This document shows, one piece after another, positions 19,512 to 28,919 of a stretch of 64,000 nucleotides of DNA. The notes beneath the pieces are model-generated. The model worked only from the letters and a program-made list of their open reading frames with translations. It had not been told where the DNA came from and made no database searches. The position numbers and the translations under genes were made by a program. Position 1 is the stretch's first letter, and each line of letters opens with the position of its first letter. Location: assembly GCF_001420915.1 (NCBI RefSeq), contig NZ_CP013021.1, positions 1,512,501 to 1,576,500 of the forward strand, in the 5' to 3' direction. The DNA comes from Agarivorans gilvus. GTDB lineage: Bacteria; Pseudomonadota; Gammaproteobacteria; Enterobacterales; Celerinatantimonadaceae.

Positions 19512-20735
19512 TTAGCCACCAAAGTCATCGAGAAGAATGTTTTCGTCTTCCACACCTAAATCTTTAAGCATGTTAATTACAGCGGCATTCATCACCGGTG
19601 GACCACACATGTAGTACTCACAGTCTTCTGGAGCATCGTGATCTTTGAGATAGTTTTCATACAGTACGTTATGAATAAAGCCAGTTTTACCTTCCCAATC
19701 ATCACCAGGCTGGGGATCAGAAAGCGCAACGTGCCATTCAAAGTTATCATTTTCGCGCGCTAGCATGTCAAAATCTTCTTCATAGAAGATCTCACGACGA
19801 GAGCGAGCACCGTACCAGAAGCTAATCTTACGCTTAGACTTCAAACGCTTAAGCTGATCAAAGATATGCGAGCGCATAGGTGCCATGCCCGCACCACCAC
19901 CAATAAAGACCATCTCAGCATCAGTATCTTTAGCAAAGAATTCACCGAAGGGGCCAGAAATAGTAACCTTATCACCTGCTTTCAGGTTAAAGATGAACGA
20001 AGACATTTTACCGCAAGGTAGGCTCATGTTATTGGGTGGCGGCGTAGCGATACGCACGTTCAACATGATAATGCCTTCTTCTTCTGGGTAGTTCGCCATC
20101 GAATAAGCACGTACCGTTTCTTCGTCCACTTTAGACTCTAAATTAAAGAAGCCAAAATGTTCCCAGTCGCCACGGTATTGCTCTTCGATATCAAAATCAG
20201 CGTACTTAACATGATGGGCAGGCGCTTCAATTTGAATGTAACCACCAGCACGGAACGGAACCGATTCACCATCAGGGATTTGTAACTTAAGCTCTTTAAT
20301 AAAGGTCGCTTTGTTATCGTTAGAGATAACCGTACATTCCCATTTTTTCACGCCAAAGATTTCTTCGGGTAAAGTAATCTTCATATCCTGCTTAACGTTA
20401 ACTTGGCAGGCTAAGCGCAGACCTTCAGCGGCATCACGCTTACTAATATGGTCCAACTCAGTGGGAAGAATATCGCCGCCGCCTTCAAGTACGTGTACGT
20501 GGCACTGTCCACATGAACCGCCACCACCACAGGCAGAAGAAACAAAGATCCCAGAATTACCTAACACCCCAAGTAGCTTGCTACCGGCTTGAGTAGTAAT
20601 CGCTTTATCGGGATCATCATTAATTAAAATTTGAATATCACCAGAACTGACCAGCTTAGACTTAGCAAACAAAATAACTGTTACTAAAGCCAAGACGATC
20701 AAGGTAAACATAGTTACGCCGAGAATAATTTCCAT
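19512..20735 (-). CDS. nqrF: Na+-NQR subunit F (NADH dehydrogenase subunit)
   Basis: 407-aa subunit that takes electrons from NADH. An N-terminal transmembrane helix (about 3-25) is followed by a ferredoxin-like [2Fe-2S] domain with Cys69, Cys75, Cys78 and Cys110. Next come the FAD-binding domain (RAYSMANYPEE) and the NADH-binding domain (GGGAGMAPMRS, YMCGPPVMNAAV). Electrons pass NADH to FAD to 2Fe-2S, then on to the FMNs of NqrC and NqrB. All key residues are intact. Confidence 0.97.
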   Translation of the reverse strand: MEIILGVTMFTLIVLALVTVILFAKSKLVSSGDIQILINDDPDKAITTQAGSKLLGVLGNSGIFVSSACGGGGSCGQCHVHVLEGGGDILPTELDHISKRDAAEGLRLACQVNVKQDMKITLPEEIFGVKKWECTVISNDNKATFIKELKLQIPDGESVPFRAGGYIQIEAPAHHVKYADFDIEEQYRGDWEHFGFFNLESKVDEETVRAYSMANYPEEEGIIMLNVRIATPPPNNMSLPCGKMSSFIFNLKAGDKVTISGPFGEFFAKDTDAEMVFIGGGAGMAPMRSHIFDQLKRLKSKRKISFWYGARSRREIFYEEDFDMLARENDNFEWHVALSDPQPGDDWEGKTGFIHNVLYENYLKDHDAPEDCEYYMCGPPVMNAAVINMLKDLGVEDENILLDDFGG

Positions 20736-20766
20736 CGACTAATTTTCCTTGTAGTTATTGGCCGTC

Positions 20767-21375
20767 TTAAAGCTGAACGCCAGAGAACGACATAAACGCC
20801 ATCGCCATTAGACCCACCGTGATAAAGGTAATCCCTAAACCACGCAAACCATCAGGCACATCAGAGTACTTCATCTTTTCACGAATACCAGCTAGAGCAA
20901 CAATGGCCAACATCCAGCCAATACCACTACCTAAACCGTAAACTAAAGATTCGCCTAAGTTATATTCACGTTGCACCATAAACGATACACCACCAAAAAT
21001 GGCACAGTTCACGGTAATCAACGGTAAGAAAATACCCAAGGCCTGATAAAGGGCTGGAAAGTATTTATCCAACACCATTTCAAGTATCTGAACTAGAGCG
21101 GCAATCACACCAATAAAGGTAATAAAGCCTAGAAAGCTTAAGTCAGCATCTGGTAGACCAGCCCACTCTAAGGCACCAGGCGCAAGCAGGTTAAAATAAA
21201 TAATTTGGTTAACCGGAACCGAAATACCTAATACCACGGTAACGGCAACGCCCAAACCAAATGCGGTTTTCACTTTCTTAGAAACGGCCAGGAAAGTACA
21301 CATCCCTAGCAAGAAAGCCAAAGCCATATTTTCAATGAAAATAGAGCGAACTAAGAGACTAATATAATGTTCCAC
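20767..21375 (-). CDS. nqrE: Na+-NQR subunit E
   Basis: 202-aa membrane subunit with six hydrophobic segments, homologous to NqrD/RnfA. NqrD and NqrE together hold an intramembrane iron centre; conserved Cys in LLGMCTF and the VNCAIFGG stretch fit this. It starts 4 bp after nqrD ends. Confidence 0.96.
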   Translation of the reverse strand: MEHYISLLVRSIFIENMALAFLLGMCTFLAVSKKVKTAFGLGVAVTVVLGISVPVNQIIYFNLLAPGALEWAGLPDADLSFLGFITFIGVIAALVQILEMVLDKYFPALYQALGIFLPLITVNCAIFGGVSFMVQREYNLGESLVYGLGSGIGWMLAIVALAGIREKMKYSDVPDGLRGLGITFITVGLMAMAFMSFSGVQL

Positions 21376-21379
21376 TCGA

Positions 21380-22012
21380 TTACTCCTTCGGCTCTACTTG
21401 TTCAGGGTAAATAGTACGTAATCCCCAAATCAATAAGCCAATGATGAAGAATGCAGACGCGGGTAATAACAACAGACCATTGGGTTGATACCAACCACCG
21501 TTGTTAATCAAAGGCATAATCTCGATACCAAACAAAGAACCCGAACCAAACAGCTCACGCACTGTGCCAACCGACATTAAAATTGCACCGTAACCCAAAC
21601 CATTACCGATGCCGTCTAAGAAAGACTTCATCGGAGGCTCTTTCATGGCAAAGGCTTCTGCACGCCCCATTACGATACAGTTGGTAATAATCAAACCAAC
21701 AAATACCGAGAGTTGTTTAGAGATATCGTAAACCACCGCCTTGAGGATTTGGTCCACCACAATTACCAACGAAGCAATAATCGCCATCTGCACGATAATC
21801 CGCACACTACTTGGAATGTGGTTACGAATCATCGAAATAAACAAGTTAGAGAATGCCGTTACCATCATCACGGCCAGCGTCATTACAAAGGCGTTTTCCA
21901 GTTTACTGGTCACTGCCAAAGCAGAACACACACCCAATACCTGCAGAGCAATTGGGTTATTACCTAATATCGGCCCGAACAGTACCTTTTTCGTTTCTTT
22001 AGCATCAGCCAT
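21380..22012 (-). CDS. nqrD: Na+-NQR subunit D
   Basis: 210-aa membrane subunit paired with NqrE, carrying Cys residues in LGVCSAL and ITNCIVMGR that are expected to ligate the intramembrane iron. Six hydrophobic segments. The start overlaps the end of nqrC by 8 bp, indicating translational coupling. Confidence 0.96.
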   Translation of the reverse strand: MADAKETKKVLFGPILGNNPIALQVLGVCSALAVTSKLENAFVMTLAVMMVTAFSNLFISMIRNHIPSSVRIIVQMAIIASLVIVVDQILKAVVYDISKQLSVFVGLIITNCIVMGRAEAFAMKEPPMKSFLDGIGNGLGYGAILMSVGTVRELFGSGSLFGIEIMPLINNGGWYQPNGLLLLPASAFFIIGLLIWGLRTIYPEQVEPKE

Positions 22013-22790
22013 TGTTTAAGCCTCCCTGTTGCAACTTGGCCAGGAACTTACCAAAGCCTTTATCGCTTAACCAAAATTTAAAAGTGTGATCGACACCGTT
22101 ACTGGTTAAGGTTGCCCCCGATAAACCATCTACTTTATGTGGGGAACCTTCAGGCGCAGAACCTTTAATGATGTTAATAGCCACATCGCCATTTTCATCG
22201 TAGAGTTTTTTGCCTTCAAACTTCGCTTGCCAAAGTGGGTTTGCCACTTCGCCACCCAATCCGGGAGTTTCCCCTTGATCGTAGTAAACGATGGCATCAA
22301 TAGTATTGCCATCAGGTTGTACCGCTAAAAACGCATACATAGTTGACCACAGACCGCGGCCATGCACGGGTAAAATCACTCGTTCTACTTCACCTTGGTC
22401 ATTTTTTACCAAATACACACTAGCTAGGTTAGAACGGCGAACAATACCTGCAATATCTTCTTCACCCGATAAACGAATACTGGTATCAGGATCCTTTGCG
22501 GCTTTACGCTGTTCAAAGGTAGCCGGATTAACTTTGTCATCACTAACAAACTCACCGGTTTCAATGTCTACTACTTTTGGCTCTATCACCTCTGCGTAAA
22601 CTTTCGCTACATCACGGCCGGCTAAATCCACACCCGACACCGCTAAAATATTCTTTTGTTTATCTTCAGCGGCGTTCTGTTGCTGCATGCCTCGCAAACC
22701 AACGGCAGCCAGCGATACAACAATCGAACACACTAAACTTACGCCAACAACAACCTTTATGGTTTTGGCTAAGGAATCATTACTGGCCAT
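22005..22790 (-). CDS. nqrC: Na+-NQR subunit C (FMN-carrying)
   Basis: 261-aa subunit with one N-terminal transmembrane helix (about 11-32) and a periplasmic FMN-binding domain. The S-G-A-T flavinylation motif places the FMN-bearing residue at Thr227, the ApbE target. I start at 22790 (MASNDSLAKT), the usual family N terminus, rather than nine bases upstream; this overlaps the end of nqrB by 11 bp. Confidence 0.96.
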   Translation of the reverse strand: MASNDSLAKTIKVVVGVSLVCSIVVSLAAVGLRGMQQQNAAEDKQKNILAVSGVDLAGRDVAKVYAEVIEPKVVDIETGEFVSDDKVNPATFEQRKAAKDPDTSIRLSGEEDIAGIVRRSNLASVYLVKNDQGEVERVILPVHGRGLWSTMYAFLAVQPDGNTIDAIVYYDQGETPGLGGEVANPLWQAKFEGKKLYDENGDVAINIIKGSAPEGSPHKVDGLSGATLTSNGVDHTFKFWLSDKGFGKFLAKLQQGGLNNG

Positions 22791-23994
22791 CGCGAGCAAG
22801 CCTCCGTTTGATATTGGCTTGAACTACAAAGTAGTCAAAAATCGGGGCAAATAAGTTAGCGAAAAGAATGGCTAACATCATGCCCTCTGGGAATGCAGGG
22901 TTTACCACGCGGATTAACACTACCATCACGCCAATAAGAGCGCCGTACCACCATTTACCTTTATCGGTAAACGAAGCTGATACAGGGTCAGTTGCCATGA
23001 AGAACATGCCTAAGGCAAAGCCCCCTAATACAAAGTGCCAATGTGGTGGTAATTGGAACATCATGTTGCTGTCAGAACCGATTAGGTTTAACAACAAACT
23101 GGTAGCTATCATGCCTAACATCACGCCTGCGACAATCCGCCAAGAAGCCACATTAGTAATAATCAAGAACAAACCACCTAGCGCCAATAGGAAGGCTGAG
23201 GTTTCACCGCTTGAACCTTGAATAAAGCCAAAGAAGGCATTCATCCAAGTGATACCTTGTGCAGCTAAGCCTTCAACACCTTGAGCCGCCACTACACTTA
23301 GTGGGGTTGCCCCAGAGAAGCCATCTACCGCAGTCCATACTGCATCACCAGAAATAGCGGTTGGGTACGCGAAGAACAAAAACGCACGTCCCGCTAAAGC
23401 CGGATTTAAGAAGTTTTTACCGGTTCCACCAAACACTTCTTTCGCCACCACCACACCAAAGGTGATACCTAGAGCCACTTGCCATAAAGGCATAGTAGCG
23501 GGCAGCGTTAGCGCGAATAGGATGGAAGTAGCAAAGAAGCCTTCGTTGACTTCATGGCCGCGAACCGAAGCAAATAACACTTCCCAAAAACCACCCACAA
23601 CAAACGCGGTGAGGTAGATAGGCAGAAAGAACACTGCACCATAAAGCAAGGATGCGAACCATCCAGCGTCTGCCCCGAGAGGAACGCCCAATAGACTCAA
23701 TAAGGCACCATGCCAGTCATCAGGTAAACTACCAGTGCCAGCCATAATCGCTTCATTAGCCTGAATACCGGTGTTGTACATGCCAAAAAACATCGCTGGC
23801 ATTAGGGCTAGCCAAACGAAAATAATGATACGTTTTAAATCAATCGCATCACGAACATGGGTGTTCTTTTTAGTGACAAGGCCTGGGGTATAAAGAAATG
23901 TCGCTGTCGCCTCATATAAAGCAAACCACTTTTCGTGTTTACCACCAGGTAGAAATTGCGGTTCAATTTTTTCAATAAAATGCTTAAGACTCAT
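22780..23994 (-). CDS. nqrB: Na+-NQR subunit B (Na+ channel, FMN- and riboflavin-binding)
   Basis: 404-aa integral membrane subunit with about ten hydrophobic segments. It forms the Na+ path and carries a covalent FMN at Thr230 within the S-G-A-T motif (GFSGATPLS). The riboflavin/ubiquinone end of the electron path also lies in this subunit in characterised enzymes. It starts 2 bp after nqrA and overlaps nqrC. Confidence 0.97.
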   Translation of the reverse strand: MSLKHFIEKIEPQFLPGGKHEKWFALYEATATFLYTPGLVTKKNTHVRDAIDLKRIIIFVWLALMPAMFFGMYNTGIQANEAIMAGTGSLPDDWHGALLSLLGVPLGADAGWFASLLYGAVFFLPIYLTAFVVGGFWEVLFASVRGHEVNEGFFATSILFALTLPATMPLWQVALGITFGVVVAKEVFGGTGKNFLNPALAGRAFLFFAYPTAISGDAVWTAVDGFSGATPLSVVAAQGVEGLAAQGITWMNAFFGFIQGSSGETSAFLLALGGLFLIITNVASWRIVAGVMLGMIATSLLLNLIGSDSNMMFQLPPHWHFVLGGFALGMFFMATDPVSASFTDKGKWWYGALIGVMVVLIRVVNPAFPEGMMLAILFANLFAPIFDYFVVQANIKRRLARDGQ

Positions 23995-23996
23995 GC

Positions 23997-25337
23997 TTAA
24001 CCTTCCTTCTCAATCTTGGTCAAGCAATCACGCAGCACGCTACCGTACTCGTATTTGCCGGGACACACAAAGGTACATAGCGCCAAATCTTCTTCATCTA
24101 ACTCTAAGCAACCCAATTGTTGGGCACTGTCAGTGTCATTGGCCAATAAATCACGAAGTAACAGAGTGGGTAAAATATCTAAAGGCATCACTCGCTCATA
24201 TTGACCAATTGGTACCATGGCACGAGCACTACCACCAGTGGTCGTTGTGAATGAGAACAATTTGCTCTTGTTCAAGCCAGAGATGAATACCTTAGCTAGA
24301 GAGAATTTTTTACTGCCGGGAACAGCCCAGCCCATAAATTCTTTTTCGTAGCCTTCTTCCACCGCTGACACTTGCATGTGATAACGACCTAAATAGGCAT
24401 GAGGACCAGTTGCATGAGTACCCATCAATACCGTACCCGAAATCACTCGGTGCTCTCCGTCAATCAATTCCCCTTCAATCAATTGATTGATGTCGGCACC
24501 CAATTCGGTACGTAATAGGCGCGGTTCTTTAACCACTGGGCCAGCCAGAGAAATAATCCGCTGATTGTAAAGTTTACCGGTGGCAAACAGATGACCGAAG
24601 GCAATCACGTCCTGATAAGAAATAGACCACAGCGTACGTTGAGCACTGGCCGGCTTAAGGGTATGAATATGAGTACCGGCTAGGCCTGCCGGATGAGGTC
24701 CAGCAAAAACATGCTCTTCAACACGGGCTGCATCCGACTTGGGCAAATCATTATTTGCTTTACAAACAAATACTTCACCACTGGTTAAACGCGACAAAAC
24801 TCGCAAACCGGTCAGGTAAGCAGCTTGGTTTTGGTCGATAACCACTTTAGGATCGGCTGCTAATGGATTGGTGTCGATGGCAGTAACAAAGATAGCGGAG
24901 GGTTCTGAATCTATCGCAGGTACTTTGCTATAAGGACGCGTTCTAAACGCAACCCACTGACCAGAATTAACTAACCGGTCTACGATTTGGGCGCGCTCTG
25001 CTTTATCAATCTCAGCGTCGCTTAACTTACCAAAATCAATGCTTTCGCCATCTTGCTTTTCAATCACTACCGATTGCAAGACACGCTGGGCACCACGGTT
25101 AATTTCCTGAATAACACCGGCACAAGGTGCGGTAAACACAACGCCGAGATTCTTTTTGTCTTCGAACAACGCCTGACCTTGACTTACCACATCACCAACT
25201 CGAACTTTCATTGTAGGGCGCATGCCTACATAATCTTCGCCGAGTACTGCAACTTTGGTAACAATAGACGCGTCTACTATTTGTTGTTTGGGACTGCCCT
25301 TAATCGGCAAGTCCAATCCTTTATTTATTGTAATCAT
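23997..25337 (-). CDS. nqrA: Na+-NQR subunit A
   Basis: 446-aa cytoplasmic peripheral subunit and first gene of the nqr operon. It contains the RnfC/NqrA-type barrel-sandwich N terminus (KGLDLPIKGSPKQ) and family segments such as FAGPHPAGLAGTHIH. AAGAGAG precedes the ATG. The nqr complex replaces or supplements proton-pumping complex I in marine bacteria, coupling NADH oxidation to outward Na+ transport. Confidence 0.97.
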   Translation of the reverse strand: MITINKGLDLPIKGSPKQQIVDASIVTKVAVLGEDYVGMRPTMKVRVGDVVSQGQALFEDKKNLGVVFTAPCAGVIQEINRGAQRVLQSVVIEKQDGESIDFGKLSDAEIDKAERAQIVDRLVNSGQWVAFRTRPYSKVPAIDSEPSAIFVTAIDTNPLAADPKVVIDQNQAAYLTGLRVLSRLTSGEVFVCKANNDLPKSDAARVEEHVFAGPHPAGLAGTHIHTLKPASAQRTLWSISYQDVIAFGHLFATGKLYNQRIISLAGPVVKEPRLLRTELGADINQLIEGELIDGEHRVISGTVLMGTHATGPHAYLGRYHMQVSAVEEGYEKEFMGWAVPGSKKFSLAKVFISGLNKSKLFSFTTTTGGSARAMVPIGQYERVMPLDILPTLLLRDLLANDTDSAQQLGCLELDEEDLALCTFVCPGKYEYGSVLRDCLTKIEKEG

Positions 25338-25634
25338 ACTCTCTTACACATGTGTTGGGTCGGAAGACGAGCGATGATCTCTGTGTAACTTTTGCACTCA
25401 AAAATAATTAGTTCGACTAACAAGTCATAGACAATTAGCTAACAAGACACAGAAATCGCGATTATTCTAGCACCAAATAACCCCATTTCACCAAAGAAAA
25501 AGGCCAAAAATGTAGCCTACGCAGCCAAAGTGTTAGCAAAATGTTAATACTTAGACAAAACTACTTTTTAGCCCACCAAACCTTAACCAAGCCCGCTGGA
25601 AAACTTTTCTAAACAAAAAATCAACATAATCAGA
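25338..25634. other. Upstream region of the nqr operon
   Basis: About 300 bp A/T-rich gap between the convergently-read 3' flank of nothing and the nqrA start; both flanking genes are on the minus strand. The nqr promoter should be here. A TAGAAT -10-like box (minus strand, 25464-25469) with a TTGGTG 19 bp upstream is a weak candidate. No terminator for an upstream gene is expected here. Confidence 0.35.
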
Positions 25635-26705
25635 TTATTCTAATGCTGTTGGATGCAACTCCACCTGATTATACTTATTAACGCCAAATTGAAACCGTTG
25701 GTAACTACTGAGAACCCTTTCAAAGAAGGGATCCTGCTGAGCCAAATCTGAGATAACTTCCGCACTAAGTTGTTTAAGTTTGTCTAGCACAGGGGGAGGG
25801 AAAGCCAATACTTCCACTCCATGCTCATTGGCCAGTATATTCAATGCTTCTACATTGTAGACGACATACTCATTAAGCGTTTCTTGATTCACCACTTCAG
25901 TAGCATTTTCTACAATTCTTTGTAAATCAGCAGGTAACGCTCTAAATGCTTGCTCATTAACAATAAATTCTAAATTAGTACTGGGCTCATGCCAGCCTGG
26001 ATAATAATAGTAGGAAGCCACTCGGTGAAAACCAAACACCAAATCATTATAGGGACCGACCCACTCCACCGCATCCAACTCTCCTGATTGTAAGGCGGTA
26101 AAAAGTTGTCCTGCGGACTGGGTACTGGTTTGTGCTCCTAATTTGGTCAATACATCGCCCCCCAAACCGGGAAAACGGATCTTTAGCTGCTTAAAACTAT
26201 CGATAGAGGTGATTTTCTTATTAAACCAGCCGCCCATTTGAGCGTCGGTATTACCGCCCGGAAAAGGGATAACATGGTAGGGCGCATAAAGTTCTCTCCA
26301 TAGCTCTAAACCCCCACCAAGATATAACCAGGCATTCAGCTCTTTAGCTCGCATACCAAAAGGGATGGCAGTAAAAAATACCGCCGCAGGCAACTGTTTT
26401 TGCCAGTAGTAGGAAGCACTGTGGCCCATTTCTACTTTGCCCTCAGACACCACCTTAAACACATCCATGGCCGAGTGTAACTCATCGGCGCCATACACCT
26501 TAATGGTTAAGCGTCCGCCACTCATGGCTTGCACTTCTTCTGCAAAACGCTCAGGGGTTGAACCTAAACCAGGTAAGTCTTTGGGCCATGAGGTTACCAA
26601 AGTCCAAGTAAACTCTGGCTTACTCGCGGCCGACTCGTTAAATATCGAGCCATAACAGGATGTTAGCAAACAAGCTAACAAGCTAACTTTTATATATAAG
26701 CGCAT
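25635..26705 (-). CDS. TRAP transporter solute-binding protein (DctP family), lipoprotein, orphan
   Basis: 356-aa periplasmic-side binding protein of the DctP/TAXI-like TRAP class. Start at 26705 (MRLYIKVSLLAC) gives a signal peptide with lipobox L-T-S-C, so it is predicted to be lipid-anchored, which is unusual for TRAP binding proteins. Mature sequence: FTWTLVTSWPKDLPGLG, the conserved Arg region (LKIRFPGLGGDVLTKLGA), and ELDAVEWVGPYND, typical of alpha-keto acid/lactate-binding relatives. The membrane subunits DctQ and DctM are not encoded nearby. The ligand is unknown; the GGDV...TSTQSAG region resembles proteins binding 2-oxoacids. Confidence 0.85.
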   Translation of the reverse strand: MRLYIKVSLLACLLTSCYGSIFNESAASKPEFTWTLVTSWPKDLPGLGSTPERFAEEVQAMSGGRLTIKVYGADELHSAMDVFKVVSEGKVEMGHSASYYWQKQLPAAVFFTAIPFGMRAKELNAWLYLGGGLELWRELYAPYHVIPFPGGNTDAQMGGWFNKKITSIDSFKQLKIRFPGLGGDVLTKLGAQTSTQSAGQLFTALQSGELDAVEWVGPYNDLVFGFHRVASYYYYPGWHEPSTNLEFIVNEQAFRALPADLQRIVENATEVVNQETLNEYVVYNVEALNILANEHGVEVLAFPPPVLDKLKQLSAEVISDLAQQDPFFERVLSSYQRFQFGVNKYNQVELHPTALE

Positions 26706-26746
26706 TAAACAATCCTTATTTGATGCGTATCTATGATTAAGTTTGC

Positions 26747-27052
26747 TTAGTGGCCTCCACGGCATTGTGGAGAGCTAGGAACAGCTTGCAACTGTGCCCA
26801 CTGGCTGGGGGTGTAGGTGTGCATCGCCAAAGCATGAACATCGGTTTTCAGCTCATCGGCTAAGGCCTGATTGACCGCCCGGTGGCATTGCAACAAACGT
26901 TTCCCTTCAAACTCCTCACTCACTATAGTCACTTTAAAATGACTTTCTGAGCCCTCTGGCACATTATGCATATGGCTTTCATTTTCTACCGCTAAGTATT
27001 GTGGCGCAAAGGCCTGTTGTAACTTCTCTTTGATGATGGTTTCTACACGCAT
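26747..27052 (-). CDS. bolA: BolA family protein
   Basis: 101-aa BolA-type protein, a small class II KH-like fold that binds monothiol glutaredoxins and a [2Fe-2S] cluster and influences morphology and stress response. Family signature: HNVPEGSESHFKVTIVS, the HRAVNQALADEL helix, VHALAMHTYTPSQW, and the C-terminal SPQCRGG tail closely matching E. coli BolA. I chose the start at 27052 (MRVETIIKEKL), with AGGA 8 bases upstream; a longer frame begins at 27067. Confidence 0.93.
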   Translation of the reverse strand: MRVETIIKEKLQQAFAPQYLAVENESHMHNVPEGSESHFKVTIVSEEFEGKRLLQCHRAVNQALADELKTDVHALAMHTYTPSQWAQLQAVPSSPQCRGGH

Positions 27053-27074
27053 GCTAGAGTCCTGCATTGCTTTA

Positions 27075-27665
27075 TTAACTTAAACTCATTGTATAACGAA
27101 ACGTTAAATTAATCCTTGGACGTTTTACTTTCAGCATCTTAGGTAAACTGTGCTGCCATTGCTGCTGCGAAAGTTGATTCATTAGCAGCATATCGCCGTG
27201 TTCCAAAAGGTATTCCCTGCGCTCATTATTCAGCTTATGGCGGAATAAAAAACGTCGCGCTTCGCCCAAACTCAGCGATGCAATTACCGGGGCCGAGCCC
27301 AATTGCTTCTCATTGTCGCTGTGCCAGCCCATATAATCTGCGCCATCTCGATAGTAGTTGAGCAGAACGCTGTTAAACGGCTGTTGAACTCGCTGCTCTA
27401 AGGCTTGCTTTAACGCTAACAAATAGTCTGGCCAAGGGCTTGGCTCACGCCAGCGACCAGAGTAACGGTAAGCGCAGTCTTCATCACCTACCCACAATGA
27501 CAAGCGAGGCTCTAAACAACGTTTACCAAATACTTGAATATGGTGTTGCTGCCATGGCAACTCGTTTTGTAAGCGCTGAAACAACCGTGTCGCCTCTCCG
27601 GCATTTAACCAAGCTCGATAAACTAACAATTGCTGGTTAATATCACTGTGTGTTGCCGGTTCCAC
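27075..27665 (-). CDS. AlkB-like 2-oxoglutarate/Fe(II) dioxygenase
   Basis: 196-aa protein of the AlkB family (closest in layout to human ALKBH2/3), expected to repair alkylated bases by oxidative demethylation. Iron ligands H115-x-D117 and H172 are present, along with the 2-oxoglutarate-binding R-x-N-x-T-x-R (R184 to R190). NYYRDGADYMGWHSDNE is the typical core. Start is a GTG at 27665 with GAGGA about 10 bases upstream. It lies immediately upstream of bolA (22 bp) and is divergent from rlmG. The substrate could be DNA or RNA. Confidence 0.88.
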   Translation of the reverse strand: MEPATHSDINQQLLVYRAWLNAGEATRLFQRLQNELPWQQHHIQVFGKRCLEPRLSLWVGDEDCAYRYSGRWREPSPWPDYLLALKQALEQRVQQPFNSVLLNYYRDGADYMGWHSDNEKQLGSAPVIASLSLGEARRFLFRHKLNNERREYLLEHGDMLLMNQLSQQQWQHSLPKMLKVKRPRINLTFRYTMSLS

Positions 27666-27757
27666 TGCAGTCGATTCCTCGTCACTGTTGCTTTAGTTTA
27701 GGCCTCAACTTAGATACACTGCTGCCACTATTCAAGGCCTGCGTCAACAAACCCATA

Positions 27758-28897
27758 ATGAGTCAACATTTGCAGCTAAACTCGCACTCACTAAACTTAT
27801 CACGTTATCCTCAAGAGCATAGCCAAGATTTACGCGCTTGGAGCGCCGCCGATGAGTTATTGCTTGATTATGCCAATCAGCAAAACGCCATCGCGCATCA
27901 CATTCTCATTATTAATGATGAGTTTGGTGCTTTGGCCTGTGGTGTGTTAGCCATGCCGCAATTTGCCCACAGCCAAATTACTTGGCTAAGTGACTCCTTT
28001 GTGGCACAGCAAGCGCTAAAACAAAACCTAGCAGCCAATCAACTCGACCCACAGCGGCTTAATATTGTATCAAGTACTTCTGAACTACCCGCGGCTGAGC
28101 TGATTTTGATGCGCTTAGCCAAAAGCCTAAATTACTTGGAATATCAGCTAATAAGCCTACAAAGTATATTAAACGAAAGTAGTAAATTTGCCTGTGGAGC
28201 GATGTTAAAAAGCTTACCCAAGTCGGTGTTTAGCTTATTTGAACAACATCTCGGTAATGTCACCACTTCGCTAGCAAAGAAAAAAGCCCGTTTATTGTTT
28301 GGCCATTACCAGCAAAAGCACAGCGCAATGCCCTACCCTAAGTGCTGGCAGATTGCCGAATACCAATGGCAACTCAAGGACCACGCCAACGTATTTTGCT
28401 TTGGCAAATTCGATATTGGTACGCGCTTCATGTTACAGCACCTTCCTGCCAAAGATGTCGAAACGGTGATCGACCTTGGCTGCGGCAACGGCCTGTTAGG
28501 CTTACGCGCTTTAGAGCTTTATCCCAATGCCCATGTTCAGTTTTGTGATGAGTCGGCCATGGCTCTAGCATCGGCGCAAAATAACGTCAGTTTAAATCAT
28601 CCAGAACAGCTAGCTCGCTGCCGTTTTAGCCAAGACAACGGGCTGCAACATCAAGAGAGTGATAGCGCCGATCTGATCCTATGCAATCCACCTTTTCATC
28701 AGCAAAACACCATTTCCAGCCATATCGCCCAGCAAATGTTTCGTGACGCTAAGCGCTGCTTACGCTCGGGCGGCCAGCTATTGGTCGTGGCCAACCGCCA
28801 CCTTGGCTACCACCCCTTATTAAAAAGCTTATTTGGGGGTTATAAGTTGCTGGCCAGCAATAGTAAATTTGTTATTCTGAGCAGTACTAAGCGTTAA
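27758..28897 (+). CDS. rlmG: 23S rRNA (guanine(1835)-N2)-methyltransferase RlmG
   Basis: 379-aa two-domain methyltransferase; E. coli RlmG has 378 aa. The N-terminal half is a degenerate methyltransferase-like domain. The C-terminal half holds the S-adenosylmethionine site (VIDLGCGNGLLGL) and the catalytic N-P-P-F motif at residues 310-313. The start at 27758 (MSQHLQLNSHSLNLSRYP) matches the family N terminus; the frame extends 36 codons upstream through sequence that would overlap the divergent alkB-like gene. Confidence 0.93.
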   Translation: MSQHLQLNSHSLNLSRYPQEHSQDLRAWSAADELLLDYANQQNAIAHHILIINDEFGALACGVLAMPQFAHSQITWLSDSFVAQQALKQNLAANQLDPQRLNIVSSTSELPAAELILMRLAKSLNYLEYQLISLQSILNESSKFACGAMLKSLPKSVFSLFEQHLGNVTTSLAKKKARLLFGHYQQKHSAMPYPKCWQIAEYQWQLKDHANVFCFGKFDIGTRFMLQHLPAKDVETVIDLGCGNGLLGLRALELYPNAHVQFCDESAMALASAQNNVSLNHPEQLARCRFSQDNGLQHQESDSADLILCNPPFHQQNTISSHIAQQMFRDAKRCLRSGGQLLVVANRHLGYHPLLKSLFGGYKLLASNSKFVILSSTKR

Positions 28898-28919
28898 TCC
28901 GACAATATAGGTGATCCCA

